A stretch of 52,433 bases of DNA from Stentor coeruleus (GCA_001970955.1 MPUH01000467.1:1-52433), one strand, 5' to 3'; positions 27,359 through 39,308 are shown, numbered from the stretch's first letter. Numbers and translations: made by a program. The notes: a model not told the origin generated them from the letters alone.

Positions 27359-28288
27359 TATTATTGTTAGGAAAAAGAAAGGATTTGAAGGTAGAGTTGG
27401 ATTTATTGTTTGGGTTAAGAAAAGGGTAAGGGAAGATTGTAGGAGGTAAGAAGGTTGGGGGATTTTTTGAGAGTTTTAGGCTTGGGCTAAGGTTTTTTAA
27501 GAGTTTAGAATGCAGAAAGTTGGTTTTGGGAAAGATGATTCTTGTGGGTTTGTAATATGGTTGAATTAATTATTGGAGGAAAAGTTGGCAAAAAGGAAAG
27601 GGTTTAGGAGGAGGTTGGTGAAGGGTTTAGGATGATGGTTTTTGCTATTTAAAGAATATTATGCGCTGGTTTGTTGAAGGGAAAAGAGATGGTATGAGGG
27701 ATAGAATTTTATGGAATTTAAATTTGTGGGCGATGAAGAAATTTGGTTAAAGAGGCTTTTTGTTGATGATGATATGTTTAGTGGGAGTTGGATAATGAAT
27801 TTTTTGCTATGGTTGAAATTTAGATATAAAAAAATATATGTCTAGGTTAAAGGTAAATTATTAGATTATTAGTTAAAACTTATAATATGAAATAAAATGA
27901 TATAATAATATGATCTTAGGATTATAGATTTTAGATTATGCTAAGTTGAATTGTTTTTATTACTTTTAATGGCGTTAGGAATCTTTTTATGTAAAGTTTA
28001 AATCACACTGACGGATTTATATACAAAATCTAGATAGGAAGCATCTTATTAAATCTTCTAGTAGAATAATTTAATAAAACAAAAACTTACAAAAAACTTC
28101 AAAAAAATCTGCAAATAATAAAACTCTCATCATGCCAAAATATCAAAAAACAAAAAGTTAAAAATAAATCTAAAATAATGTAAAAATAATAGCCTCCACA
28201 TAATCAAACACTTAATAAAAAACTATTACTAACTTCAATATTCTACACACTCTTCCCTTATACTTTACATATAAAGTTTATAAAATAA
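27359..28288. other. Intergenic, no gene seen
   Basis: 27359 to about 27800 is very G-rich and C-poor (5' flank of the minus-strand ALDH7 gene), then AT-rich. About 28030-28288 is C-rich (3' flank of the next minus-strand gene). No ORF of note. Confidence 0.5.
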
Positions 28289-31200
28289 TTAGTTTATCTT
28301 CATATCTCTCTTATGGAATATATTCCTTGGTTCAATACTTAAATCTCCAACAGTTTCATTAACATTTTCTACCTTATTTTTTCTTTTATTCTTAATATAC
28401 TCAAAAATCTGAAGCCCAACAGAAGTTAAAGAATGTAAATTATTCACACACCAAGCTACCATAATAACTCTCATACATATAGCAGCTGCATTTTTTGAAC
28501 TTAATTCAAACAATTGAGTTGATTCTATAAACAACACAAAATTCAAAGATGCAATCAATATTTCATTAATCATATAAAAAGTAAATTTGATTTTTGATTC
28601 AAAACAATGTGTTGATATCATATAAAAAAGTACCTAAGTATAATATACTGATATAGTCATGGTAAATGAAATGATTAAACTTAAATTCCCATCAATACTA
28701 TACAAAGAAAGTATTACTAAAACTCCTCTTCGTATAGCAAATATTAAATAAAAAAGCCAATTACTTTCGTTTTCTTGTTTAAACTCATCGAAAAATGTGC
28801 CGAATTTATTTGAAAACATTTTTATTTCAGTTTCTGACCTTAGTTTGCATCTTTTTCTTATAAGAAAAACAATAAATGCTACCCCAATTAGTTGGCCTAT
28901 ATAAATATTACTTATAAAAATCAATAGGCTTATAACAAAATCAATTAAAAGGACAAAATTACTTAGATCATTGTATATAAGTTCAAGTAAAGATCCTATA
29001 GTAAGTTCATAAAAAGATGTGATCCAATACCTTAAAAAAAGTTTATATCTAAAAATCCCTAAAACACTTAATAGTTTTGTATGTAAATTTGAACTCATAT
29101 AACTGATAAGTTTAAGTATAAGTAAAATCACCCCAAATGATATTAGGATTAATAATTGAATGCTCAGATTTATTAAACATAGATTAGTAATATACCCTAT
29201 ATCATTAAATTTTGATGGTATTTCACTACCATATGAACTAAGATATGGAGATAGAATGTTTGGAATTTTGGATAAAGCTCTGAGTTCTTTTAGAAATACT
29301 GAAAAAAATGAGTCGATGTTTAAATCAAAATAGTAAAAGCAATAATAAATCTCAGCTGTGTTGATAAAATTACAGAATAATATTGGGTCTAAAGTAAAAA
29401 AACTTGAAAGGGCAGCAATGAATAAACCAACAAAAATACCAATATTTGCAGTGGTTTTAGCTGTTTTTTCTTCATCTATCACTTTTTCAATAAAATACTC
29501 GTATAATGTTGTGGAAACTCTACCACTTTCTAATAAGGAATTATTTATAGAAACAATTTCAGATGAAAACTCGATAAAAATTATCTCTCCTTCGATTATA
29601 TCCCGTGTTTTTATTATTTTCACTGTAATAAAATCAGATTTTTGTTCTAAAATTTCTATTTTAAGTATTTCTGAGCCTAAAGAAGCTTTTATATGATCAA
29701 CAGTTATAGTCATATCAATTTCTTCAGTAAAAGCTATAAACAAATCGTTGTTTTTTCTTACTTTTACAGTAAATTTAAAAACATTTCTAATACAAATGCT
29801 ACTACCTGAATAGCCTTTATTGCAAATACATATATTTTCAGAATTAAGGTAACTATTTTCTTTACATTTTTTACATAGATTATCTTCTATACATTGATCA
29901 CATAGTCCTTCACAACTTATACAAGAATAAGTAGATTCACTATAGATATATGGTGTTATACATTGAGAACATGAATTTCCTATTATATATGTATTATTAA
30001 TACATTCACATCCACCTTTTATCAGATTTGGCTCAGCTCCATTTAAAGCACAACTTAGACAAAACTCACTATCATTACAAGTTAAACAGTCAGTGTTACA
30101 CATATTACAACCATTTTCTAAAGTAATATTCACTTCAAAATACCCTTCTTTACATTTACAATTACCAGTATCATCAATTTCTGCATTTTTAGCAACGCAA
30201 GATATACATTCTTCATTATTTTTACAACTTTTACACTGAATATCACATTTTTCACAGTAATAAATCTCATTGTTATAATCATAAGTTTCATAATATCCTA
30301 AACTGCAAACACATTTGCCAGTATCATCTAAAAAATAGCTTTCATGTATACACAAACTACATACATCATTATCTGTGCAAATTTGACATCTATTATCACA
30401 CTTTGTACAATAAATACTATTATTTTCCTCAATCTCATAATATCCTGAAATACAAAGACATTCATTATTATCATTAATATAATAATAGTTTCCATTACAT
30501 GATAAGCATCCATTAATATCGCATGTTTCACAATTTGTATTACATTTCTCACAATAATAACTGTTTAATTGACTATTGTATTTTTCATAATATCCTGAAG
30601 TGCAAAGGCATACATTATTATTGATTTCATAATAATCTCCATTGCATGATAAGCATCCATTACTATCACATGTTAAGCAGTTTGTATTACATTTTTCACA
30701 ATAATAACTGTTAGTTTCAATGTTGAGAACTTCATAATACCCTGAAATACAAAGGCATACATTATTATCACTTACTTCATAATAATCTCCATTACATGAT
30801 AAACATCCATTTATATCACATGTTAAACAATTTGTATTACATTTTTCACAATAATAAATGTTAGTTTCAATGTTGAGAACTTCATAATACCCTGAAATAC
30901 AAAGGCAAACACCGTTATTATTAATATCATAATAGTCTCCATTACATAATAAGCACCCATTTATATCACATGTTAAACAATTTGAATTACATTTTTCACA
31001 ATAATAAATGTTAGTTTCAATGTTGAGAACTTCATAATACCCTGAAACGCAAATGCATACATTATTACTGCTTATTTCATTGTATTCATCATTATTATTG
31101 CCTATTTCATTGTAATAATCATTATTGTTGCTTATTTCATAGGAATCTCCATTACTATTGCTTATTTCATAGTAATCTCCATTACATGATAAACATCCAT

Positions 31201-32717
31201 TTTCATCACATGTTAAACAATTTGTATTGCATTTTTCACAATAATAACTGTTAGTTTCAATGTTGAGAACTTCATAATACCCTGAAATACAAAGGCATAC
31301 ATTATTATCACTTACTTCATAGTAATTTCCATTACATGATAAACACCCATTTATATCACATGTTAAACAATTTGTATTACATTTTTCACAATAATAAATG
31401 TTAGCTTCAATGTTGAGAATTTCATAATATCCTAAACCACAAAGACATTGATTATTATTGTCAATATAAGCATTTGCATCCCAGCAACTAGTACAAAGAC
31501 TCAAGCTTTCACATAATTTGCACTTAAAATCACATTCTGAACAACTATTTACACTAGTCATACTATCATCCAATGTAAAAAACCCATAATCACAAACACA
31601 TTTTCCATTTTCTATACTTGAGTTATAACTAATACATGAAGTACAACTAATACCATCAGAACATTCTGAGCATTCAGCCATACAATCCCAACACCCACTA
31701 CTATTTGCAAATTGATTACTAAGACATGGTTCACAAGCCACTACTATTTGCAAATTGATTACTAAGACATGGTTCACAAGTATTTTTCTCAGAGCCATCA
31801 TTACATATACATGCAATCCCACTAATAATAAGTGTACAACTTGATGTTGTACATGAACATATTAAACATGTATTTGAATTATATGCATCTGAACAACCTG
31901 ATGAACAAGAATCTGAACAAGGTACGCTTTTACCATTTTTCTTAGGGTCTGATTCTGTTGAAATACAATAGCTTTCGTTATCTATTAGTAATTTAATATC
32001 GCATATATCAGGGCAATTGTCAACTAAACATGAAAATATTGGAATGTTTGATGATAGATTGTCAATGTCTTCAGATGGGCTATAAAGATAAAAATTCCAT
32101 ACAAAGCCATATAATGAATTAGCTTCACTACCGAGATAATGGTATATTGGGGACTGCTCATGAAATTGTAATCCCAAATTTAAAATAAGGTTTTCTAACT
32201 TGTTTATATATACTTGAAAGCAATTCGAAAAAAAAATTACCCCGATAAAATTCCAGGATCCTATATGATTTTTACCTATCATCACTGGGTTTGAAACACT
32301 TGATATAATAACTTCATCAGATCCATCTATCATGACTGATAATCGAATATTTAAACCACTACTATCAACTTCAATTTTCCAATATTGATTAATGCTGTCT
32401 TTTCTAATACTTATCACTTGATTAACTTGGTTTATTATTAAAACCCATATCGCCATAGAAAAATCCACTGTTAAAATGATCTGATATGAATTCTTGTCAT
32501 TTGGTGGAAGTGTAATAATGCTGTTTTGATTAGAACTAAAATAAGCTCCTCTATCTGTTGAAATTGTATCATAAGCATCTATTTGATCGGTAAAGCCATT
32601 CACTCCATCGTTTTTTGAATCTGAATAATCATGAAAAACTTGACCAAAATTATAGCCGAATTTGTATTCGATGATCTTTGTTGAAAAGGCACAGGCTAAG
32701 AAGGTGAAAAACCACAT
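28289..32717 (-). CDS. LamG-like, cysteine-rich repeat, multi-pass membrane protein (receptor-like)
   Basis: About 1456 aa after collapsing a 43-bp duplication (31695-31780) and removing a 15-nt intron (28634-28648). The corrected length divides exactly by three. Residues 1-14 are a signal peptide. About 20-230 is a beta-rich LamG/concanavalin-like domain. About 300-970 is a long furin/GFR-type cysteine-rich array, including near-identical 50-residue units (YYEVLNIETN, YYCEKCNTNCLTCD, GCLSCNGDYYE). About 970-1070 is a beta-rich juxtamembrane part. About 1074-1456 has roughly eight hydrophobic segments. This architecture belongs to a large ciliate family of surface proteins annotated as growth-factor-receptor Cys-rich or TRP-like. 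Ligand and signalling role are unknown. Confidence 0.85.
28634..28648 (-). other. 15-nt spliceosomal intron
   Basis: Minus-strand sequence GTATATTATACTTAG, in phase 0. Its last three bases form an in-frame TAG; removing it joins ...FTMTIS to VLFYMISTHCFES and continues the frame for 114 codons. Same length and borders as the intron at 19656-19670. Confidence 0.88.
30594..31485 (-). repeat. Near-identical 150-bp tandem coding repeats in the Cys-rich gene
   Basis: The same sequence (CCTGAAATAC on the plus strand) begins units at 30741, 30891, 31041, 31281 and 31431, with a shorter-spaced related unit at about 30594. The spacing is exactly 150 bp (50 codons) except for one unit of 240 bp. That unit carries a 90-bp insert (about 31075-31165) made of short copies of an N-G-D-S-Y-E-I-S-N-N-type motif. 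High DNA identity points to recent unequal exchange or conversion. Confidence 0.9.
31695..31780. repeat. 43-bp direct duplication that shifts the frame
   Basis: 31695-31737 is repeated exactly at 31738-31780, without an N. It breaks the Cys-rich gene frame; deleting one copy restores it. Most likely an assembly echo of a contig overlap, less likely a true frameshift allele. Confidence 0.92.
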
Positions 32718-33142
32718 ATTTATTTTAAAAGACTTTATCTTATATGAAATAACATTGAATATATGATATTTTTAAATTTTATAATCATGAAAACCAAAAT
32801 TATAGCCAAATTTGTATTCGATGATCTTTGTTGAAAAGGCACAGGCTAAGAAGAAGAATTATAACAAATGTAATATAATAATAGTTACTGATACTTATCT
32901 ATGCATATTTTAAATTTTGAATCTTACATATAATTTCTTCAGCTAATAAAAATAAGCATTAATAATCTATCTAAAGTGTTTGTTAAAATTTTTTGTTATA
33001 ATCAAGACTATTTGCTAATTATTTTTTTAGTTTTTTGATCTTATCTACTTATTATATGCTTATTTTAAATACTTTTACTTCAGCAAGTCTAATCAAAATT
33101 ATACAAAAAAAATTTTATTTCACAAAATTAATCTATATAAAT
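32718..33142. other. Intergenic with a partial copy of the neighbouring gene's 5' end
   Basis: 32784-32853 repeats 32627-32703 (the first codons of the Cys-rich gene) with one substitution and a 6-bp in-frame deletion. The rest is AT-rich divergent flank. No other feature. Confidence 0.6.
32784..32853 (-). pseudogene. Partial duplicate of the Cys-rich gene N-terminal coding segment
   Basis: On the minus strand this still reads FLACAFSTKIIEYKFGYNFG, as at the start of the gene at 32717, then lacks two codons (Gln-Val) and runs on for a few matching residues before diverging. It has no start codon in context. It may be a small real duplication or another assembly artefact; the 6-bp difference favours a real one. 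Confidence 0.55.
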
Positions 33143-33562
33143 ATGAATGCTGTATTTCTTATAATAGGAAGTCTATTCCTAGGGGATGCAATTACCAGCC
33201 TTGACCTAAACCAACAAATAATTGGTAGTTCATGTATGGCAAGCCCAACTTTTGCAGTATCAAGTTTTAATGTCAGTCCATGGCCACCTATTTTAGGCAG
33301 TAATTTAGCCTTAAACATGACTGGGGTCTTTAGTCTTAATGAGTATATATCAGAAATCGTTGTGAGTACATATTTTAATCACAATTGGAAGTCTCATAGT
33401 TTATATATTGATCAGGAATATCTTAAAGACACTCTTACCACTTTTTTTATAAACTCTTCTTCTGGTAGCCAGTCTGGAAATTATGCTCAGCAGATGGTAA
33501 TTATAGGTGGGGAGACTACATTGACTTATTTAGCATGTTGGCAATTTGCTTATTATATCTAA
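33143..33562 (+). CDS. Small secreted protein, ML-domain-like
   Basis: 139 aa from the ATG at 33143, chosen because the signal peptide starts there (MNAVFLIIGSLFLGDA); an upstream in-frame ATG at 33035 would add 36 residues that hide it. The mature part has the shape of an MD-2/NPC2-type lipid-recognition domain: F-N-V-S-P-W-P-P followed by G-S-N-L-A-L-N-M-T-G, then strands, with only two Cys. In NPC2 the P-x-P-P motif has a Cys in place of this Trp. It would be a secreted or luminal lipid-binding protein, but the family call is by pattern only. It is convergent with the PAS gene at 205 bp. Confidence 0.6.
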   Translation: MNAVFLIIGSLFLGDAITSLDLNQQIIGSSCMASPTFAVSSFNVSPWPPILGSNLALNMTGVFSLNEYISEIVVSTYFNHNWKSHSLYIDQEYLKDTLTTFFINSSSGSQSGNYAQQMVIIGGETTLTYLACWQFAYYI

Positions 33563-33767
33563 ATTATGTTTGCTCCTATATATTGTTAATTTTATATGCT
33601 ATTCTAAATTAGTTTTTATATAAAAAAGTTTGATTTATTATTTTAATGTAAAAAGTTTTTAGACTGTGTTAAATAGATATGTGCATTAATATTTAATATA
33701 TAAAACTTGATCTTAAGATAAAATTTTGATTTCCTAGGCATAAAAATTTCGGTGATTGTAAGTAAAA

Positions 33768-36700
33768 CTAACACTTTTTGTCACAATAAAATGTTTTATC
33801 AGAATTGAANCTTTTTGTCACAATAAAATGTTTTATCAGAATTGAAATTTGTGAATAGCAATGCGAACTCATTTCTACTAAGTAACTCTCTTTTTATTGC
33901 TTTTATTTCCGGATAGATGACAAATATAAGAAATAAAAAACTAATTCCAATAAAAAGTGAAGTGATGATATGTGTTAGGTTTCTNAATTTGTGAATAGCA
34001 ATGCGAACTCATTTCTACTAAGTAACTCTCTTTTTATTGCTTTTATTTCTGGATAGATGACAAATATAAGAAATAAAAAACTAATTCCAATAAAAAGTGA
34101 AGTGATGATATGTGTTAGGTTTCGGGCTTCAACAATAAATTCATCTGTAACATTGCCATAAAGATAAATACCACTTGTTAGAGATTTTTCAAATAGACTT
34201 GTGGTATATTCAAGTTTTTTTATATAACTCAACTGAAGATCTTTACTTTCAGCTAAAAATCTTAGATCTTTTATATACCCTAAAATAGCTTGATTAACCC
34301 CACTAGTAAGGACTGTATTAGAGCAATTAGCTACAAGATCTGTATACAAGCATGTATTACCTATTAAAAAATCCACATACTTTTTAAAATACTGGCTGTT
34401 ACTTTTTAGTGCTTTAGTTTCTAACAAAACATACTTCGCATAATATTCAATTTCATCTGCAGCTTTCATAAACTGTTCATAAGATGATGATACATCAAGA
34501 TATTGAGGGAAAATATACTCATAGCTGATATTTAACTGAGCTAAATGAGCTTCTCGAGCCCACATAAAAGCTTTTACAGTTAAAGTTCTAAGTCCGCCAT
34601 AAAATATATGCTCAAGCCTGATTTTAATTAAAAACTTCAGTTTATCCTCACAAAAATACAGAATCAAAACATAAAATACAATTGATAATCCCAACATAAC
34701 CAGAATTTTCAAAACATACCTTCCCCATATATTAGTGCTAAATTTTTCATCCTGATCTAAATGATACTCTTCAGTAAAATCCTGATAATGAACTTTTTTA
34801 ATCCTCTCCACAACTCTATTCCTCAAAACCAAAAACTTATGCCTCGGTATCCCATTAATATTATTCCACAAACTCTTATTCACCCTTACAATCACAAGCA
34901 TAAAAGGTATAGAAAAAAGGCAAATTAATGCACAAGGAGCAATAGCAAACCCTTTAATCATATCAATAGCATCAAAAATATTCGATGATTGCCTTATAAC
35001 ACTTACCAAACAATTATAAGTAGTTAAATTTATCAAATACTGTAAAGAATCAAAAGCATTTCTATAAATATATAGCCTAGTATCCGTATCATTATACCCT
35101 GATTCTATAAATTGAGCCATTCTCCCTATAAATAAATACATAGCTTGATATAAAGTTTGATCTGATGGAGATTCAATACCATTTTCAAAATCCCATAAAG
35201 TAATTTTTCTTTCTTCAAAATGATTCATTATATTGTATTCTGAGTCCCATGTGCTTAGATTATCTAATGATAATTTAAACATATTTGTACTTGCTGATAT
35301 TGAATCATTATATCGAGTTAAGTTACTATTACAAGGAAAACCTTTTTTTAATAGTTCAATACTTCGAGTTCTCATGGCTAATGATGCTGTTTTATAACGA
35401 AAACTACAGACGTCTGTTAACATTGTTGATAGGTAATTGTCGTTGATAAATTTGCTTGTGTACATGATGATAGATAAATATAAGAGGATTGTGAGAGCTG
35501 TGGAAATATAGTGGGAATAAAGAAGGGTTTTTAGGGTTGTTTCGATGATTTTGGTATAGTCTTTTTGTATAGTGTTTTGGTTTGGGATTAGTACGGAGGA
35601 TTTACGGATTTTACGTTTGTTTAAAGTTACGTTTCTTTTGAACTCTTTGGATTCTTCAATGGGTTTGCAACTAACTACAGTGCTCCGTTTTTTCAACAAT
35701 AAAGGCCTATCTGATGTCAAGTCCATAAAATGCTTAAACTTGCTTTCATCTATAAAATACAAAATCAGTAAAGTTTTATTATCAATCCTCACCTGATTCC
35801 ACCTAAGTGTAGCAACTTTTCCAACTTCTTTATATACAAAATTTTCATTAATTTTCCCTTCATGCAAATAATTCATTATTTTCGGAAATACTTGTTCAAT
35901 ATTTTGATTATAAATCGAAAACATAGCTTTTAACTGAGGCGACGTTGCAAAGACTTCTCCTGTTTCTGAACATAAAATCGAGCATTCAGCTGGTATTTTT
36001 TCTATAAACTCAACAACGAAATAAGGAATCCCTGCATAAAAAGTAGCTCGAATTTCCATTATAACTTCAATTGAAAATCCATTATAATCTACTAAAAATA
36101 TCTCTGGTCTTGACAATTGGACTCTACATGAAAAAAGGAGGAATTTTGTTAAAATACTTTTGTGGAGACCTGAAAAAGGTTGTGGTATAAGATTGATGAA
36201 ATTTTTACCTATAAGAGCATAATCAGAAGGATAACTAAGAAGGTTAACTGCTTGTTCGCTTGCATATATAATTCTACCGATTATGTCAGGATAACCACTT
36301 ATTATGATTGTCGCCATACTTTTTCCTGAGTTGTTGCCTGTGATTTTTTCGAAATAACTTTCTTTGCTTTTAGATGCGTTTATTTTATGGGAAGAGTCGG
36401 CTATTTTTATGATCTCATTCTGGAAACTTTGGCTTTTTTCAAGGAAGTTCCAGTCGTTGCCATATTTTAATAAACTTTTTACTAGGAGTTGGTCTTTAGT
36501 TTTTATAGACATGAAAAAATTCCCAAACTTTTCTACAAGGTCTCTTTTCGATACTTCTTTACTGTTTAAAAATGTGTCGATTAGGTACAGNTTTTTCAAG
36601 GAAGTTCCAGTCGTTGCCATATTTTAATAAACTTTTTACTAGGAGTTGGTCTTTATTTTTTATAGACATGAAAAAATTCCCAAACTTTTCTACAAGGTCT

Positions 36701-38211
36701 CTTTTCGATACTTCTTTACTGTTTAAAAATGTGTCGATTAGGTACAGAAGCCCACGACAAGTTTCATTATCGCGTTGGTTGAAAAGATAGAGATCTTTTA
36801 TGTATTTAATAAGTGCCACATCTTTAAAATTGTTTTGCTTTTTAACTTCTTTTGATTTTACATATACAATATACTCGCATTCTATTTTTGGCCAATACAA
36901 AAACACTTTATCAGACCGCCTTAGCACATCAGGTCTCTTATCTGAAAAAATTGTCTTCATAAGTTTAACCATAGCCAAACTCATATTACCACTGCTTTGT
37001 ACTATAAAATTATGCTCCCAAATAGCGATAAAATCATACTCTAAAAACAATCCAGTTGCACTATTAAACATATCCTGTATTTTAACAACATCATCTTCTA
37101 AAATTTCATTATTTTTATATAAAATATTTCTTATTTTCAATTCAAGTATAGTTGGATTATCGACATCTTTATTTAATCTTAACCTTAAAGTCTTTTTTAA
37201 GTAATAACCAAGTAGTAAATATTCGAGTGGTAATAGAAATAGTATACAAAGTAAAGATGTGCTGTTTATATTAATAAAATTATCAACAAGAATTAAAAAA
37301 GAGCTTGTAAAAAGCATAAGCCAGAATCCTGATTCTATAAGGTTGTTGTAAAATGAGTAATAAGGAAGGAAATATATAAATTCCTTAAGCATATAAACAC
37401 TTGAGATAAGGCAAAATATCAGAAAATATTCCCGGTCTAAAAACACAAAGATAAAACATAGGGAAAATATACAGAGAAGCTGTTTAAATGGAACTAATGA
37501 GCATGACCGGCTTCTTGGGGTATCAGAATTGTATAAACTTGTATTATGGAATATTGTAATTAGTAGTAAGTGAATAATAGTAATAGAGATTGATAATATT
37601 AGCAAAATTCCAATTGCTACGTTAAACTGCAAGGTGCTTTTATAATAACTCACATAAATCTTCGATACAAAAGGAAAATGTTTTATATACACACAGCTAT
37701 AAATCATTACAGGAACAGTTAACACAGTATTTAAACACCAAGTTATTGCATTAACCCCTATAGTAGATGGAGTCTTAAGCATGAACTTTTTTACCACTTC
37801 TTGAAACATAAGCAAACCAAATATAAACAGTATAGAAAGCGTTAAAATTATAATAAATGCTGTAAGTGTATCCTGTTGTCCATTATATACCGCAAATGTG
37901 TCAATCATAAACAACTTTAAAAATTCCTGCACAAAAGAATCATAGTTTGCATCACTTGCTTTTTTTCTAGCAAGTAATGTAAGCAATAGTAATTGGCATT
38001 GCTTTATAATAACAGCACAATGAGTAATACAATTGCGAAGTGTATAAAATCGATCACTACCCCATGAGGTTGATAACAAGTGGTAGGCTTTGAAAAGACT
38101 TTTTTTAAACCAGGATTTTTTAGCTAAATTGAGGTTTCTTATAAGGTCGCTTTCAAAATCACACTTTTCACTAGAAAGCAGAATTTCGGAAGTAGAAATT
38201 TGATCCATCAT
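33768..38211 (-). CDS. Large PAS-domain multi-pass membrane protein (TmcB-like)
   Basis: The raw sequence splits this gene at N36591, N33985 and N33810. Collapsing the duplicated flanks at all three gives one open frame of 1369 aa ending ...TFYCDKKC. The N-terminal 350 residues hold about eight hydrophobic segments, followed by a soluble region (KFGNFFMSIK...) and a PAS fold near residues 583-690 (I-I-Y-A-S-E-Q-A-V-N-L-L...). Further membrane helices near 870, 1080, 1160 and close to the C terminus flank two extracellular loops. The layout matches the ciliate proteins usually annotated as tiny macrocysts protein B (TmcB). These are thought to be sensory membrane proteins, but their function is not established. 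No kinase or cyclase domain is present. Confidence 0.8.
33774..33846. repeat. Direct duplication (36 bp) around a single N at 33810
   Basis: 33774-33809 equals 33811-33846. Contig-end overlap; it lies in the last codons of the PAS gene and must be collapsed to reach the true stop at 33768-33770. Confidence 0.92.
33846..34124. repeat. Direct duplication (139 bp) around a single N at 33985
   Basis: 33846-33984 recurs at 33986-34124 with one or two substitutions. Contig-end overlap inside the last transmembrane segment of the PAS gene; it causes a false stop if not collapsed. Confidence 0.92.
36435..36747. repeat. Direct duplication (156 bp) around a single N at 36591
   Basis: 36435-36590 recurs at 36592-36747 with one visible difference (Lys/Asn codon). 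Contig-end overlap. The join shifts the frame by one and splits the PAS gene into two false genes. Confidence 0.92.
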
Positions 38212-38215
38212 AGAA

Positions 38216-38279
38216 AAATATAATTAAGAGTATGATACTTATTAGATAAATATAATTAAGAGTATGATACTTATTAGAT
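38216..38279. repeat. 32-bp tandem duplication
   Basis: 38216-38247 and 38248-38279 are identical, just ahead of the PAS gene start codon. No N between them. It may be a real promoter-proximal repeat or an assembly echo. Confidence 0.9.
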
Positions 38280-38514
38280 AAATAAAAGGGAAAATATGAA
38301 AGATTATTAAGATTGAAAGATAAGGCTTAGATTGTTGTGGATATGAAATTTAGTGTGGGTATTGAGGAAAATATATTATGGATTTATGATATGGTGTTGA
38401 GAAAATTATGTTATGAAAGGGTTAAGGATTAAGATGATAGGTTTTGGATGTGGGATTAAGAAATTATGAAAATGATTTGGTTTAATGCGAATAGGTGGGG
38501 TATAAGATTTTTTT

Positions 38515-38825
38515 TATGTTTTAGGTGTTGGTTTGGGATTGAAATTTTTAGGAATATGAAAATTTTGTTTCATTTTTGTTATTATATTGAAGATAAGGGT
38601 AAGTTTGGAGTTTTATGTAGAGATCTTGAAAATATGTGAGCGATAATTGTTGATATATGAGGGGGAAGTNTATGTTTTAGGTGTTGGTTTGGGATTGAAA
38701 TTTTTAGGAATATGAAAATTTTGTTTCATTTTTGCTATTATATTGAAGATAAGAGTAAGTTTGGAGTTTTATGTAGAGATCTTGAAAATATGTGAGCGAT
38801 AATTGTTGATAGATGATGGGGAAGC
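38515..38825. repeat. Direct duplication (155 bp) around a single N at 38670
   Basis: 38515-38669 recurs at 38671-38825 with several substitutions. Non-coding contig-end overlap. Confidence 0.9.
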
Positions 38826-39308
38826 TTTTTGAGGAAGGCTTTTGTAGATGGATTTATCTTCATTAATTTTCAATATTCAAATTTATATGTTAAGCTAAAA
38901 AAAATCATAACCTGCCTTCCAAATTCAAGCAATCTATCTAAGTTTATGCAATACCAATACCAAATCCCTAAGCATTTCACCACAAAATGCATCCTTTAAA
39001 CAACCAAAAATCTCTTACCCAAAATTTGTTTATCCTTACAATATTATTCTATTTTCCCCTACAATCATCCTAAAATAATTTTCCTTCCATACCAACCCAA
39101 ACCAAAATCAGTTATTTCCATATACCAAATCCTAATACCTCATCAAAAATCTTTAAACTCCCCTTCTTTTATTTCTTAAAAAAAGCTCTTATTTACTCTA
39201 TAATCGCATAAAAACTCTAATAATCTTTTATTATAGATTACAATCAAAACCTTTTTTCTAATAAATATCCTTACTTAAACCTTTAGATTATTTCTTAGCA
39301 TAATATAA

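Larger units (their letters stand above)
38212..39308. other. Divergent intergenic with an N-joined copy and a 32-bp tandem repeat
   Basis: 38280-38840 is G-rich (5' flank of the minus-strand PAS gene); about 38870-39308 is C-rich and nearly without G (5' flank of the 39309 gene). 38216-38279 is a 32-bp tandem duplication. 38515-38825 holds two copies around N38670. No gene seen. Confidence 0.6.
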
